A DNA stretch of 64,000 bases. Origin: Notamacropus eugenii (taxonomy: Eukaryota; Chordata; Mammalia; Diprotodontia; Macropodidae). The notes under the pieces are model-generated. The model worked only from the letters and a program-made list of their open reading frames with translations. It was not told the DNA's origin and did not search any database. Positions 1 through 10,189 of this stretch are shown here, in pieces (within the stretch, counting starts at the first letter, position 1; the number at the start of each line of letters is the position of its first letter). Both the position numbers and the translations under genes were made by a program. The stretch spans positions 137,490,250 to 137,554,249 of the forward strand of contig NC_092878.1 in the NCBI RefSeq assembly GCF_028372415.1. The letters run 5' to 3'.

Positions 1-229
1 TTCACAACAAAGTTCCCAAATTCAGCTGTCCACTGTGGTCATACCCTTGCTTTAGGGCAAGAGAAAAGTCTACCATCAAAACAAGAGTTGGGGCAGCATG
101 TGAACTCACCCAAATAATTCTCACAAAATGCCCTCAATATTACCTAGGTAGTCCCTAGACAAGTTATGCTACTCTGTAAAGCCGTATTAATTTATGTCTG
201 TTTCTATTTAAGACAAAATTAACCATTAA

Positions 230-1120
230 CTTTTCCCCAACTTTTCTACCCTTCCTTTAAGTATCACTGTGGGAAAGTTCTCCTTTATTTTTTTATTTCC
301 AATATTTCCTCCAACATCCTAACCCTCTCAGTCCTCCATTTGCTCACTTCCCTTAACCTCCTCCTCCCTCCTACTACAGCTACACAGAGATGTTCATAAT
401 CTTCACCTTGCCCCCCTCCCCAAATGTTCCACTGCCATGCTCATAAACTCTGAAATTTCCTTAGCCATTCATGACCTGCTGTCAATCCAACTCTCCAAAA
501 CCACATCTTCCTCCACACTTTGATGTCCAAACCCTTGACCCCTGACCCCTCAGTTCTTGCCAGGCCATGACCCCTGCATTAGCTACGTTCCCATCCCTTC
601 TTCATCTTGACACCTTGGTAGGTCCTTCAAGGAACTATGCAGTCCTCTTCTCCCGAATCCTTTATTTTATCGCCAATCTTGCCCTGATAAGCCTGTACTC
701 TAGATCACCTCCTCAGCCTTCACTCCTACATACATGCTGCTGTAGAATGCCAGGGAAAATCACAAAACTGTGCTGACCAGATGCACAGACTCGTTACACA
801 ATCTCAACTACAGCAAGGTCCCTTTTACACCTCACTAATTAACTCGCTGTCTTACTCACCACATCAAGTTTTCCAAACCTGTCCACCCTTCCCCTCAGAT
901 CTCTCATAGCTTCCCTATGCCCCTCCTGCCCACCTGCCCACCTTGGCTCACATTTCATTGAAAAAAATCAAGGCCAAGCTCTGAGAGCTTTTTTCTTCTC
1001 TTCTCCTCCTTGCCTCATCTCACAGACTTCCAGTGCCACCATATCCACCCTCACCCTTGGTACACATAATGAGATGGCCTTTCTCCTTGCCAAGGCAAAT
1101 GCCTCCTAGAGGAGACGGGA
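230..1120 (+). repeat. L2-like LINE fragment (ORF2 region) in TRMT10A intron
   Basis: A pyrimidine-rich stretch that resembles the sense strand of the L2 LINE second ORF. It has runs such as ctctgaaatttccttagcc and several short decayed reading frames but no long open frame. It lies antisense to TRMT10A, downstream (in gene direction) of the 1214-1376 exon. Family assignment is from remembered consensus features, not a search; boundaries are approximate. Confidence 0.5.
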
Positions 1121-1213
1121 GGGGAGGAGATGAACAGTTCATGTAGAGACATTCTAAAAAAAAGTCAATTCCAAAGATTTGTATATGTCAAATCCGACAT
1201 CTGCTCACAATAC

Positions 1214-1376
1214 CTTTGAGACCATTAAGTTGTCAAAACTGCAGTCAACAATAAGGCGGAGTGGACTGGGAACAACCTCACTTCGAAAACGTTTCCTGTC
1301 ATGGCCATCTGAGATGGACTCTAGGTGAGACTGTCGTTCCAGTTTTCTTCTCTGGCGTCTTTCCTTACGTTTTTGC
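1214..1376 (-). CDS. TRMT10A: TRMT10A second coding exon
   Basis: Read on the minus strand, an acceptor (ttttgcctaa on the plus strand, i.e. ..TTAG) precedes G1376 and a donor GTATTG follows base 1214. The 163 nt complete a Lys codon begun in the previous exon and then encode 54 residues, ending in phase 0. The first part is very basic ([14 protein letters not shown]), the end of the charged N-terminal region. The last part, [16 protein letters not shown], is the start of the SPOUT methyltransferase fold of TRM10-family enzymes, which methylate N1 of guanosine 9 in tRNA using S-adenosylmethionine. Later exons are left of the window; none was recognised in bases 1-1213. Confidence 0.93.
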
Positions 1377-2725
1377 CTAAAGTTGGTTAATGAAAAGCAA
1401 TTTCTCTTGTCATATAAGTAAATAAATAAGGCAAGGACAAGAAAACAAGTGAGCTAACATTTGAGAGCTTTTGTTGACAAGGATGTGAAGCGATGAAAGA
1501 AATCTAAATATTTCTACACAAATACCATCTGTGTCTAAAATTTTGTTTCTTCTTAATACTACTAGCTCAGTGGCTATTCTACATTAAATGTTCTTCATTT
1601 TACCCTTACAGACACCTCAGGTTGTGGTTTTCCCACACCAGTCAGCAGAATAGTGATATTCTCTATAATGTGTACAGGGCTTATGGGAGAAATTTTTTAT
1701 GATAATACTTTCCAACTAAGATATCAAAGATAAAATCACATATATTTCAGGTCAAAAATAACTACATGTGACTACATTAGGAGGACATAAAATGAGCTCT
1801 ACTTCTTTTATTCCATTGCCCAAACTTCACACAGTTCTCTATTCCCTCAGGGGCACTCCATACCCCCAGATTACTTAAGCCAGAATTTACATGTTCTTAA
1901 TGCTACATTTCAAATGTTTTGCGGCCAAATTATCTTGATAAATAGTGATTTGGAAATGGAGGAGAAAGGCTGATTTTCAAACAACTGTCTTTTTCTTAAT
2001 TACATCCAAGCTATCTGACCGATTCCTGACTTCTATCAAACTAACCAAATATCACGGCATTGTGTACTACCAGCTCCAATATGTGACTCTAAAAGTTCTA
2101 AACAAGCCTTGTATCAAAAGTGTGACCTGCATGCAAGGCAATTAAATTTAATTTTATGCAAACAGAATACAGCCCAATTCCATCAGTCACTTCATAAAGG
2201 GGCGATTAGGGCTACTCCGTGGTATTTAAGCAGTACATATAAAGCATTTTACATATATTTATATCACCTAATTACATTTTAATGGGCACTATTTGTTACA
2301 GCGATTTACATCACCTAATCCTCACAACAACTCTGGCAGGTAGGAACTTTCATTACCCCCATTTTACAGATGAACAAACTGAGGCTGAGTGAGAGTAAGT
2401 TTCTTGCCCAGGGTTACATGGCTAATAAGCTCCTGAGACAAGGTTTGAGCCTGGCACTCTATCCACTAGGCCACCTAGCTGCCTATTTGGAGGCAGATGA
2501 CAGGAAGTGGATGCCTGTGCAAAACTATGGGGGAAGAGAAACAGCAAACACAGCCCGTCCTCACGGGGGATCAGTGCGGGCCAGCGTGTCAGAACTGCTG
2601 TGTGCATGGCTGCCACATCCGATCTGGTAGCAGTCCTCATTTCCCTGGGGCTTGCATCAGCAGGTCATGTAGGCTGAAGCACTCAAATCTTACGAGTGCA
2701 CTCTCAAGCGACACAAGAATCATAC
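1377..2725 (-). other. TRMT10A: TRMT10A intron between the two coding exons
   Basis: A 1349-bp intron running from donor GTATGA (ending at 2725 on the plus strand) to the acceptor at 1377-1378. Apart from a SINE at about 2225-2487 it is AT-rich and shows no coding signal on either strand. Confidence 0.85.
2225..2487 (-). repeat. MIR/CORE-SINE-like element
   Basis: Contains the reverse complement of the CORE-SINE hallmarks in order: ctaatcctcacaacaactct, ccccattttacagatga, gaggctgagtgag, cttgcccagggttacatggc, and a tRNA-like end ccactaggccacctagctgcc. Orientation is minus. It lies within a TRMT10A intron. Confidence 0.85.
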
Positions 2726-2916
2726 TTGCGCAGTTCTCGCTGCTCTTCCCACTGTTTCTGCCTCATTAGCTTTTTCATCTGCCGCTTGGACATGTGCTCT
2801 GGTGCTTCTCCTTTGTCAAAACTTGGCTTCAGATGCTCTGCTTGATCTTCCCTGGGGCCTGGCTTTGTTTGCACAGAATCTGACTCGGGAGGTGTCGGGA
2901 GCACATCAGTGGACAT
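2726..2916 (-). CDS. TRMT10A: TRMT10A first coding exon (start codon exon)
   Basis: This segment encodes the N-terminus of the tRNA (guanine-9-N1) methyltransferase TRMT10A, which acts in nucleus and cytosol. The chosen ATG at 2916-2914 begins MSTDVLPTPPESDS, aligning with the usual mammalian start. A poorly conserved acidic linker follows, then the conserved block MSKRQMKKLMRQKQWEEQRE, a charged, probably helical segment. The exon ends after two bases of a Lys codon at 2726, with donor GTATGA. Its 5' boundary is an acceptor at 2967-2968, so bases 2917-2966 are 5' UTR. An in-frame ATG at 2961-2959 would add 15 residues; its context is weak (T at -3) and the extension is not typical, so I prefer 2916. 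With the next exon this gives 118 of roughly 330-340 expected residues. Confidence 0.93.
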
Positions 2917-3458
2917 ATTTATTAGTGGATGTCTTTGTACAATTGAGAGGTAATCTTTCATCAATGCTAAGGAGACAAAAAGATGTTAAGTCAAAAATGC
3001 CACTTTTTTGCAAGAATTTAATTTGCCAAACATTTCTGTGCTAAAAGAGATACAAAGTTTAGACAAGACCTAAACTTCTCATGGTGCTTCCAGTTTAGTA
3101 TATAAATCGAGAGTAGTTAAATACAAGGTAGTTTGCAATGTTTACTGAATATTTGGTCTGAGAGGTGGGTATGAAGTTCAGGAGGGAGATGATTCAGAAC
3201 TGGAAATTATCTGCAGAGAGGCTAATTGAATCCACATGAGTTACTGAGATCTCCAAGCGAAAGAGTACATCTGGGGAGAAGAGAGTGCTTCCCTCTGCTA
3301 CCTTCCATTCCTTAGCAGACATGATCTGAATGAGGATCTAGCAAAAGAGCCTGAGCAGTGGTCAGACAGGAAAAGAAGCAGAGCAGAGCATCACAAAGAC
3401 ATGGAGAAGAAGCATAGGCAGGGAATCAGGTGATCCACAGTGTCAACCATGGATAACA

Positions 3459-3695
3459 TTAATATGGTACCTTGAGGTTTGCCAAGCACTGAAGTGTCAT
3501 CTCTTTTTTATCCTCACAATGACCCTGGGAGGTAGGTGCTCTATTATTACTCCCATTTTATAGATGAAGAAACAGGCTGAGAGAGGTTGAGTTACCCAAG
3601 GTCACATAGCTAATAAGTATCTGAGGCAGGACTGGAACTCCCACCTTCCTCACTTGCAACTCCTGCATTCTTAACTCACCTTGCCACCCAGCTGA
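3459..3695 (-). repeat. MIR/CORE-SINE-like element
   Basis: Reverse-orientation CORE-SINE: atcctcacaatgaccctggg, ctcccattttatagatgaag, caaggtcacatagctaataa and a degenerate tRNA-like end near 3690. Diverged; no coding content. Confidence 0.85.
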
Positions 3696-3699
3696 AGAC

Positions 3700-4200
3700 T
3701 GAGAAAAGGCCATTCAAATTCGTAATCTTAAGAGAAAAGCTTCAGTTGAATGCTGAGGTCAGAAGACAGATTCAAAAGGATTTTCTGAAAAGCCTGAGAC
3801 CACAGCAAGCAAAAGTCCTGAGTATGGCGGACTTTCTCAAATTTAGCCAAGAAGGGAAGAAAAGATGTAAGATACAGTGCAGGAGGCATTTAGGATCAGG
3901 GGTAGGGTTAGAGTTGGCTAGCAAGGATGGATGGCTGAAGCAAGTGAGAGGACGTTTTAAGGACAGGGGAGGGATGTTTCTAGGCAGCAGTCAGACCAAT
4001 GCAGCTAAGTGAGAAAGTGAGGAGGATGGAGGGAACAATCTGGAGAAGGGAGGTGCAGAAAGGGGTTTGCCCTGGTAAAGAGAAGGGCAGCCTCTGCCTC
4101 TTCAGATGAGACCCATGAAGGAGGAGATGGTGGGGATGAGGAGACAAGAGGGAGCAAGGGGCTCTGAGGTGGGGGGCTAAGTACGCAGCAAGCCCTGGAC
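3700..4200 (-). repeat. L2-like LINE fragment, antisense
   Basis: Purine-rich on the plus strand. On the minus strand it reads like the L2 reverse-transcriptase ORF, with blocks such as ctgctgcctagaaacatccc and ccttaaaacgtcctctcact that resemble remembered L2 consensus. It has frameshifts and stops. Assignment is moderate. Confidence 0.45.
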
Positions 4201-4609
4201 AAATACCTCAAATTCATAATTCCATGAGCTACCCAGAAATAAAACCGATTCCTGGCCCCATTTCCTGCCGCTCTGCATCATCACAGAAGCAGAAGAAAGC
4301 CACACAGGAAAGGGTACCTTCACGTTCTTCCCTCACAGGTTGCTCTGGTCAGTGGGTTGGGCTGGGAGGACATCACCAATGCCAATCTAAGGGAGGGGAC
4401 AAGCCAATAAAAATGTACAAAGGAATACGGAATAGAGGAAAAGATGACGAGGGTGGACCCCAGAACGCAGAGGAGCTGCAGGGGGGATTCTAATTCGGAG
4501 ATGAGGAGGGGGAGGAGACTGCGGGGTTGGAAGTCGGGGTGTGAGCACCCACCTCTGCCCTCATCCTGACAGCCTCGGGGATGCTGGGAACATCTCTCAA
4601 CCTCCCTGG

Positions 4610-4809
4610 CCTCAGTTTCCCAAGCTGTAAAATGAGAGGGGCAGGACCCTACTCTGGATCTAGGGATCCTCCCCAACCTCAGTTTCCCAAGCTGTCGAAT
4701 GTAACCCCTTCTCCGGTCCTCACGTCTCTTTTCCCCTCCGGGCCTCAGTATTCTGATCTATAAAGTGGGCGCTGGAACCACACGCCCATTCCCGGCCACA
4801 CGTGCAGGG
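4610..4809. repeat. Three-copy tandem repeat, 66-67 bp period
   Basis: The 19-mer CCTCAGTTTCCCAAGCTGT occurs exactly at 4610-4628 and 4677-4695, and a degenerate third copy starts at 4743. The starts are spaced 67 and 66 bp. Each unit begins with what looks like the 3' tail of a MIR element (cctcagtttcc..ctgtaaaatg), so the array probably arose by local duplication of a SINE tail. Confidence 0.65.
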
Positions 4810-5690
4810 CAGAGAGCACGTGGTACGGGAGAGGGCGGGGCGACGGAATGACACGCCCTCTGGAAAAATCACTAGTCACGGCCGGCCTCTTATCCCATTT
4901 CCTGCAGGGACACGTTACGTGAAAAGGGCAGAGCGAGAAAAGTCGCATCTCATTGGTGGACTCGAATCATTACGCAATGTGTTTGGGGGGGCACGGAGCG
5001 CAGCACGTAAAGGGGGTGGGGCGAAAGGGAACGTGCAAAACCTGCCTTACGTAGAAGGTGGAACCGCGGAGTGCGGTCCGCTCCGGGGGCGGGGCCTTCA
5101 GGGCACGCCCCTTAAAACCATCTCCCCATCGCCGGTCCCACCCCCTGTAGGGGGCGGAGCCGAAGAGTACGTTACGCTCCAGGCACTAGGCGAGAGGAAA
5201 CTCGCGCTCTCCAAGCCACACCTCCCATTAGCGGACCCGCCCCCCCAGGACGCCCCGCCCACCGGCCTCCCAGAAGCCTTAGGCCTATAGTAAGCGCCAG
5301 TTGTAGTAGAGCACAGCTGTGTGGAGGGCGCCCATCCCTCCCCGAAACCTGACTACGAGCCATCTTACCCGAGCCAGGCGGCAGCCTCCTCTGACCCGCA
5401 GATCGCCTCACGATGAGTTTCGCTTCCCCTGCACTTCTCTCTGTGAAGGGACTTCAACTCCCAGAGGCAGAAGCCTCGAAGGCCGCGGCGGCGGCTTGAC
5501 GTAGGAAAGCTGCGGCGGGCGCTCTGGGTGCGTGTACGTGACGTCGTCACCGTGCGCCGGTTCTAGTCCTTCTTCCTGGTTCCCCGGAAGCTCTTTGCGC
5601 GCATGCGTCCCGGAGCGGGGCAGGGTTGAAGAACGTAATTGGGCGTGGCTGCCCCGGAGTAGGCGGGGCCCTTTGGACACTTGTATCATT
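4790..5690. promoter_or_regulatory. TRMT10A: CpG-island promoter of TRMT10A, possibly bidirectional
   Basis: The only GC-rich, CpG-rich stretch in the window. Motifs seen: an ETS/GABP-type CCGGAAG at 5584-5590, an NRF1-type GCGCATGCG core at 5599-5607, bZIP half-sites TGACG and CGTCA at 5539-5549, an inverted CCAAT (cattggt) near 4951, a C/EBP-like attacgcaat near 4970, an E-box CACGTG at 4817-4822, and a YY1-like AAGATGGC on the minus strand just inside the predicted first intron. This is typical of a TATA-less housekeeping promoter. It may also serve an upstream noncoding MTTP exon reading right, as reported for some mammals; I could not identify such an exon. Confidence 0.75.
5369..5510 (-). 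other. TRMT10A: Candidate noncoding exon 1 of TRMT10A
   Basis: On the minus strand a strong donor (GG|GTAAGATGG) ends an exon at 5369. The upstream sequence is GC-rich, lies inside the CpG island and just downstream of the ETS, NRF1 and bZIP sites. Joining it to the acceptor at 2967 gives an unbroken 5' UTR into the start-codon exon. The transcription start is not visible; the outer boundary (5510) is a guess. Confidence 0.4.
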
Positions 5691-5699
5691 CCACTGTAA

Positions 5700-6590
5700 C
5701 CCGAGGTCACCCAGACGGAGCTTGAACCCAAGTCGTCTGACGCCAAAACCTGTCTTGTCCGCTGTTCTTTATAAGGGGAAAAATAAGTAACGATCACACC
5801 TTAGATTTCCTTGTCAATTTCCGTTATTAACTGAATTATTGAACCCATTTATGAAATGAAACACAGTTACAATGTATGTATTTTTAACAAAAAGATTGTC
5901 CTGACCAAACTTCATGAAAGCACATCAGCATCAGCACGCATCATTTTCTTAGTATTTTATTACGATAATATTAATTTTATACCATAAGGGATTAACAAAA
6001 ATAATTCTTAGTATAAGGGATAAATAATCCTGGACCTTTGGTACAAGGAAATCCCAGATGAGGAAGCTCAGAGAAAAGCACTCATTAAACTAAAATAAAT
6101 TAAGTAAAGAGGTACAGAGAGAGGCTGCTTCCAGAAGGTGGGGAATGTCCAGGGTCACAGCCACTACGGGTCAGAGATAGCATTGGAACCTTGGTCTTGG
6201 CTTTACAGCCAGGAAGCTCTTTCTCCATTAGGCTGCATTGTGTTCCCAACAGAAAGTGCACAATTACTTATTTATTCACGTGTTTCAAATTCAAATCCCG
6301 CCCTTAGCTTCAGACAAATCGTCTGGGCCAGGAGCTTATTATTTCATCCTTTCAAGGCCTTGCACTCCTTTTCGGATGCAGTTCAGTAGTGCTAGCTCAA
6401 ATAGGCATGTGCTAGGTTAAATAATCACAACATCCCCTTCCTTGTAAGTTGGAGTGTCTCCTCATCAAAGCATGCCTCATGCTCTGTGGATTACTAAAGC
6501 TGAGTTACTAAAGCCAGGATGCAAATTCAGCTCTGTTGACTTGAGGTCTTACCATCATTTCTGTATGCTGTAATAGAAGGTACACTGGAT
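5700..6590. other. Intergenic, mostly featureless
   Basis: AT-rich DNA after the CpG island. A decayed reverse-orientation SINE is likely at about 6085-6245 (ccagggtcacagccactacg .. ctccattaggctgca). No conserved open frame or splice-flanked exon was recognised. Confidence 0.5.
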
Positions 6591-6593
6591 TTA

Positions 6594-6750
6594 AAGTCAG
6601 GATCAGATTTAGAGCTGGAAGGATCTTTAGAGATCATTGGGTCAAACTCCCTTGTTTACAGACTAGGAAGTTGAGGCCCCGAAAAGTAAAAATGACATGG
6701 AAGGTCACACCCATGGAAAGCAGAGAGACAGGATTTGGACCCAGAGCTTA
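6594..6750 (-). repeat. SINE-like element (CORE/MIR group)
   Basis: Carries the motif series agagctggaaggatctttag, cttgtttacagactaggaag, gaggccccgaaa and ggatttggacccagag. The same series recurs at 8570, 13505, 26195, 27249, 29930, 44870 and 63718, which indicates a repeat family. Confidence 0.75.
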
Positions 6751-6859
6751 GTAGAAATGTAGAATTCCTTCCCCTGTAAAAACTAATTTCAAATCTCAAT
6801 GGTGCCACTATCAGTTCTAAACCCCATTGTCCTATGTTGATGCCTGCATTCATTCACAG

Positions 6860-7070
6860 GTATGGGCATCCATGAATGTATATTATCAATCAACCAAATG
6901 TATTGAAGCCCTACTCATTGAACAAGCATTCATCAGGCTCCTACTACATCCCAGGTACTGTGAGAGATGCTGGCAATACAATGTCAAAACCTGCAAGTGT
7001 TCCTGCCCTCTAGAAGGTTCCCTTCTGTTGGAGAAAAACATGTACAATGAAAATTACGTATAAAATATAT
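6860..7070 (+). repeat. Diverged interspersed repeat, family unassigned
   Basis: Shows the series aaatgtattgaagccctact, aagcattcatcaggctccta and acatcccaggtactgtgaga, followed by a section on quantities like those at 14581, 24280, 36150, 47430, 58530 and 60085. These copies resemble each other in order and are an old dispersed family. Confidence 0.55.
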
Positions 7071-7239
7071 ACAATGTAGATACAAAGTAATTTCTGTAGA
7101 GGAGGTATTAGCAACTGGTGACAAGGATAGGCTTTCTAGAAGGGGTAAAATTTGAGTAGTGCCTTAAAGGAAAGTAGGGATTCTATTAACAGAAATGAAG
7201 AGGAAATACTTAAGGCCTGGGGGAATGCCTGTGCAAAAG

Positions 7240-7410
7240 TGCTACCTAATCAGTAATAATTGCTACCTAGTATATATGACTTTAAGGTTTGCAGAATGCT
7301 CTACAGATACGGTCTCATTTTATCCTTATAAGTGCTATTATCTTCAATTTTGTAAATGAGGAGACTGAGGCATACCATGGTTTAGTGACTTGCCCAGGGT
7401 CACAGAGCTA
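7240..7410 (-). repeat. MIR/CORE-SINE-like element, truncated by microsatellite
   Basis: Reverse-orientation hallmarks tctcattttatccttataag, tgtaaatgaggagactgagg and cttgcccagggtcacagagc run directly into the CT-rich microsatellite at 7416, so the tRNA-like end is missing. Confidence 0.8.
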
Positions 7411-7415
7411 ATAGA

Positions 7416-7606
7416 TCTCTCTCTGTCTCTCTCTCTGTCTCTCTCTCTCTCTGTCTCTCTCTCTCTCTGTCTCTCTCTCTCTGTCTGTCTCTCTCTGTTT
7501 GTCTCTCTCTGTCTCTCTCTCTGTCTCTCTCTCTCTCTCTTTCTTTGTCTCTCTCTCTCTGTCTGTCTCTCTCTCTCTCTGTCTCTCTCTCTCCCTTTCT
7601 GCCCCT
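7416..7606. repeat. (TC/TCTG)n microsatellite
   Basis: About 190 bp of ctctct interrupted by regular gt steps. The serine/leucine-rich and arginine/glutamate-rich open frames here are artefacts of the repeat. Confidence 0.97.
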
Positions 7607-7612
7607 CCTCTC

Positions 7613-7614
<2 letters not shown>

Positions 7615-7679
<65 letters not shown>
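7615..7679. repeat. (CA)n microsatellite
   Basis: About 32 uninterrupted CA units, abutting the CT-rich tract to form a compound microsatellite. Confidence 0.97.
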
Positions 7680-7681
<2 letters not shown>

Positions 7682-8565
7682 CCAAAAGTCTAACTGCTTT
7701 ACAGAAAAAACTATTAATTTTAAGTTATTAAAGCTTCACTAAGGCTTTTGGGATACCATGTTCTAAAGAAGTTATCATTTCTAAGCAATTTATGGTTTGT
7801 ACTATTTCCTCTTATAGTTCATATTGCTTATCTATTTGTTGGTGGAATTTGTTTTCCCTGGGTGATTGTGCAAGATTTCAGAAATGACTGATTATATATA
7901 TTGTCTTTAATTCTAACTGAAACTTTATAACCATAGCTAAGAAATAGCATGGTCTTCTGAATTTAGATTTTGGGCATTAATTTGGAGTAAATTTTATTAG
8001 ACACTACGCAGAATTAGGAAAGGAAGAAAGGAGGAGGTGAGGTAGTTTTGCATGTCCTCAGTTAACTGGCAGGTGGCAACACAGGCCTGGATTTACTCCT
8101 AGTCACTTAGTAGGTGGCTTTCTTCAACTGCCTCCTTGATCAGCACAGGGAATGCTAAATGAGGATTAGTAATCAGATACCCAGCCTTTTATATGTAGGT
8201 CACTGAATTCAGACTGGAACTGTAGTGCCCCAAAGCTGTTTCCCTTTGACAGCTGCTCAGTTGCATGAGGAAAACTGATAGGTTCTAGTGCCCATGTGGG
8301 ATCTAGTTTATGGAGAGCTGTGTATTCCTTTCCAAAATCAGAGGCCCTTTTTATCTCTCTGTTTTGCTTTTGTCTTTATATCTTCAGGCCTAGCATGGTG
8401 TCTAGCAAATGACAGGTGCTTAAACACATCTGTGGATTCATAAATTTCTTATTCTTGTCAAGATTTAAAGGTTTTTCTTCTTCCTTTTTTTCATCACTTT
8501 CATTTGTATATTGTCACAAAGTGCTTTTATATACATTAAATAAATTGGTTCCTTACAAGAGCCCT
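7680..8565. other. Intergenic, no feature recognised
   Basis: AT-rich DNA with no recognisable gene. A short segment near 8380-8420 (gcctagcatggtgtctagca) looks like a decayed L2 3' tail. Confidence 0.4.
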
Positions 8566-8569
8566 AGAA

Positions 8570-8750
8570 GCTTGGATTATAGCATCATAGATTTAGAAAG
8601 GGAAGGGACCTCAGAGGCCTTCTAGTTTAACCCTCTTATTTTACAGATAGGGAAACTGAGACCTGAAGGTTGAGTGACTTTCCCAAGACACACAGGTAAT
8701 AAGAATTCAGTCCAGGATTTGAACCCAATTACTATGACTTCACAGCTCAT
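8570..8750 (-). repeat. SINE-like element (CORE/MIR group)
   Basis: Same motif series as 6594-6750: catagatttagaaagggaag, attttacagatagggaaact, caagacacacaggtaataag, ggatttgaaccc. Confidence 0.8.
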
Positions 8751-8779
8751 TCAGCAGTATTATTCTCAGTAGCAGTCTG

Positions 8780-9080
8780 GATAGTGTGTTTGTCCTTCGT
8801 TGCTGACGAAGACCGTGCAATCAGAGAAATGATGACATGACTTGCACTTAGCTTTGGTTTTTTTGAGTGAGGGAGGGCTGTGCAGGTCACCAGCCTCATT
8901 TCTCCTCCAGAGCCATCTGAATCCAGTGACCAGATATTCATCAGGATGACTGGAAATGACCCAGGATGAGGCAATTGGAGTTAAATGACTTGCCCAAGGT
9001 CACACATCTAATAAGTATCAAGTGTCTGAGACCAGATTTGAACTCCAGGGCCAGTGCTCTATTCCTAGCTGCCTCAATCA
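8780..9080. repeat. Composite marsupial SINE
   Basis: Begins with ttgtccttcgttgctgacga and continues through agggctgtgcaggtcaccag, ctccagagccatctgaatcc and gatgactggaaatgaccc into a reverse CORE-SINE tail (cttgcccaaggtcac .. ctctattcctagctgcctc). This arrangement matches a SINE family I recognise as common in marsupial genomes. It helps identify the host clade. Confidence 0.75.
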
Positions 9081-9317
9081 GTATACTTTAAAGGGAGAAA
9101 CAACATCTACTCTCACAGACATTCCTCACTTCTAAATGTGTGGTTTGGAACTCAGCTTGCTCTTGGACTTATTCCCTTTCCTCCTCTACCTCCATATCTC
9201 CCCGCCCCAGTTACTCATTCTTGGCAGGCAGAGCATATGCTTGTCTAAATGGGCCTTAGACTAGTTCTTAAGACCCTGGCTGCCTCTTTTACTTTGTGTT
9301 TCTTTCCTTTAGTGCAG

Positions 9318-9537
9318 GTGACCAGTCCTGAGATGGACGTTTCCAACCTTGGCCAATACCTCATAGACTCAAGAGGTCTGGAGTCATTGGAAGATTCAGG
9401 TGATACTCCCAGCAGCAACTACATCTCCTCGTGGAGAAATGGATGAATATCAGAGGGAGGATAATCCCAAGTCATGCCCTGGCTTTCCAGATATAGGTGT
9501 TCAGGGAGTTGCTTCAGAAGTAGAGAATCCAGATGAG
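9318..9537 (+). pseudogene. Exon-like block with a frameshift, gene unknown
   Basis: A pyrimidine tract and CAG end at 9317 and a donor GAG|GTGAGA follows 9537, giving a 220-nt exon-like segment. In the first frame it reads VTSPEMDVSNLGQYLIDSRG and on to ISSW before a stop at 9444-9446. From about 9425 the next frame is open and reads EMDEYQREDNPKSCPGFPDI and on to the donor. The composition is protein-like in both halves, but no single frame spans the segment, so one indel separates them. I do not recognise the protein. It could be a decayed exon of a lost gene, a fragment of a processed copy, or chance. Confidence 0.3.
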
Positions 9538-9824
9538 GTGAGATAGCTGACCAGCAGTCCCTCCAAATAATTCATATTTAGGCATTTTAAGTTTTAAGCT
9601 CCTAGGAGAGTACAATAGGAGTCAAAACATGTTTATGAGTATTTTGTGTTTTAAATATTTCTTTTTTGGTGGAAGGAATAAATAGCAGCCTTATATCTTA
9701 TTTTATACACTGACCTCCTTTCTAGAACATACCTTGTTAACCCATTTGGGGGATACACCAGACCTGACATTTATTTCTGTACAACATTATATTATTCTGT
9801 TTTCTCTCTGTGTGTCTTTACAGG

Positions 9825-9891
9825 CTGTCCCTGGGAGCCTGCTTTCCTGGTTAGTGACTTCCCGATATGGATTTCCATTTCTGAGAGGTCC
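9825..9891 (+). other. Possible second exon-like segment, in phase with 9318-9537
   Basis: After ctgtgtgtctttacag the sequence is open and reads AVPGSLLSWLVTSRYGFPF. Its phase (0) matches the end of the 9318-9537 block. The only downstream donor (GAG|GTCCTA) is weak. Support is slight and rests on position and phase. Confidence 0.2.
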
Positions 9892-9894
9892 TAG

Positions 9895-10080
9895 GCATGC
9901 TGCTCATTCAAGCCCTGCTCAACTCATTCTCTGGACTTGGAATCACCTCCCTACCCATTGCCAAGTGCTCTCCTGCTCTCCGGTACCCACTCCCCATAAG
10001 CTCACAGAGAGTAGGGATTGTCTTATTCTCTTATATTTGTAACCCAGTACTTAGCGCAGTATCTGACATATAGTGGTTTA
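9895..10080 (+). repeat. L2-like LINE 3' end
   Basis: Ends with the L2 tail pattern: cacagagagtagggattgtc, tatatttgtaacccagtact, tagcgcagtatctgacatat. Confidence 0.65.
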
Positions 10081-10189
10081 AAAAAAAAGTTCTGTCTATC
10101 TTTAGGTCTGTCTGTCTGTCATCTCCCTTTTTGTAAGCTTCACAGCTTGTGTCTGTTAGGGTTATAAAATGTTCTGTTTTGTTTTACCA

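Larger units (their letters stand above)
2967..5368 (-). other. TRMT10A: TRMT10A first intron (predicted)
   Basis: The 2.4-kb interval between the predicted noncoding exon 1 donor (GTAAGATGG reading minus, at 5368) and the acceptor at 2967. It holds a SINE (3459-3695), an antisense L2-like fragment (3700-4200), a short tandem repeat (4610-4809) and the left part of the CpG-rich region. Confidence 0.5.

Noticed and set aside
4802..5290. Plus-strand open frame of 162 codons in the CpG island
   Set aside because: GC-rich promoter DNA has few stops. It has no known homology, and the region reads as a promoter with transcription-factor motifs.
7390..7731. Open frames rich in Ser/Leu or Arg/Glu on both strands
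   Set aside because: Direct translation of the compound CT/CA microsatellite.
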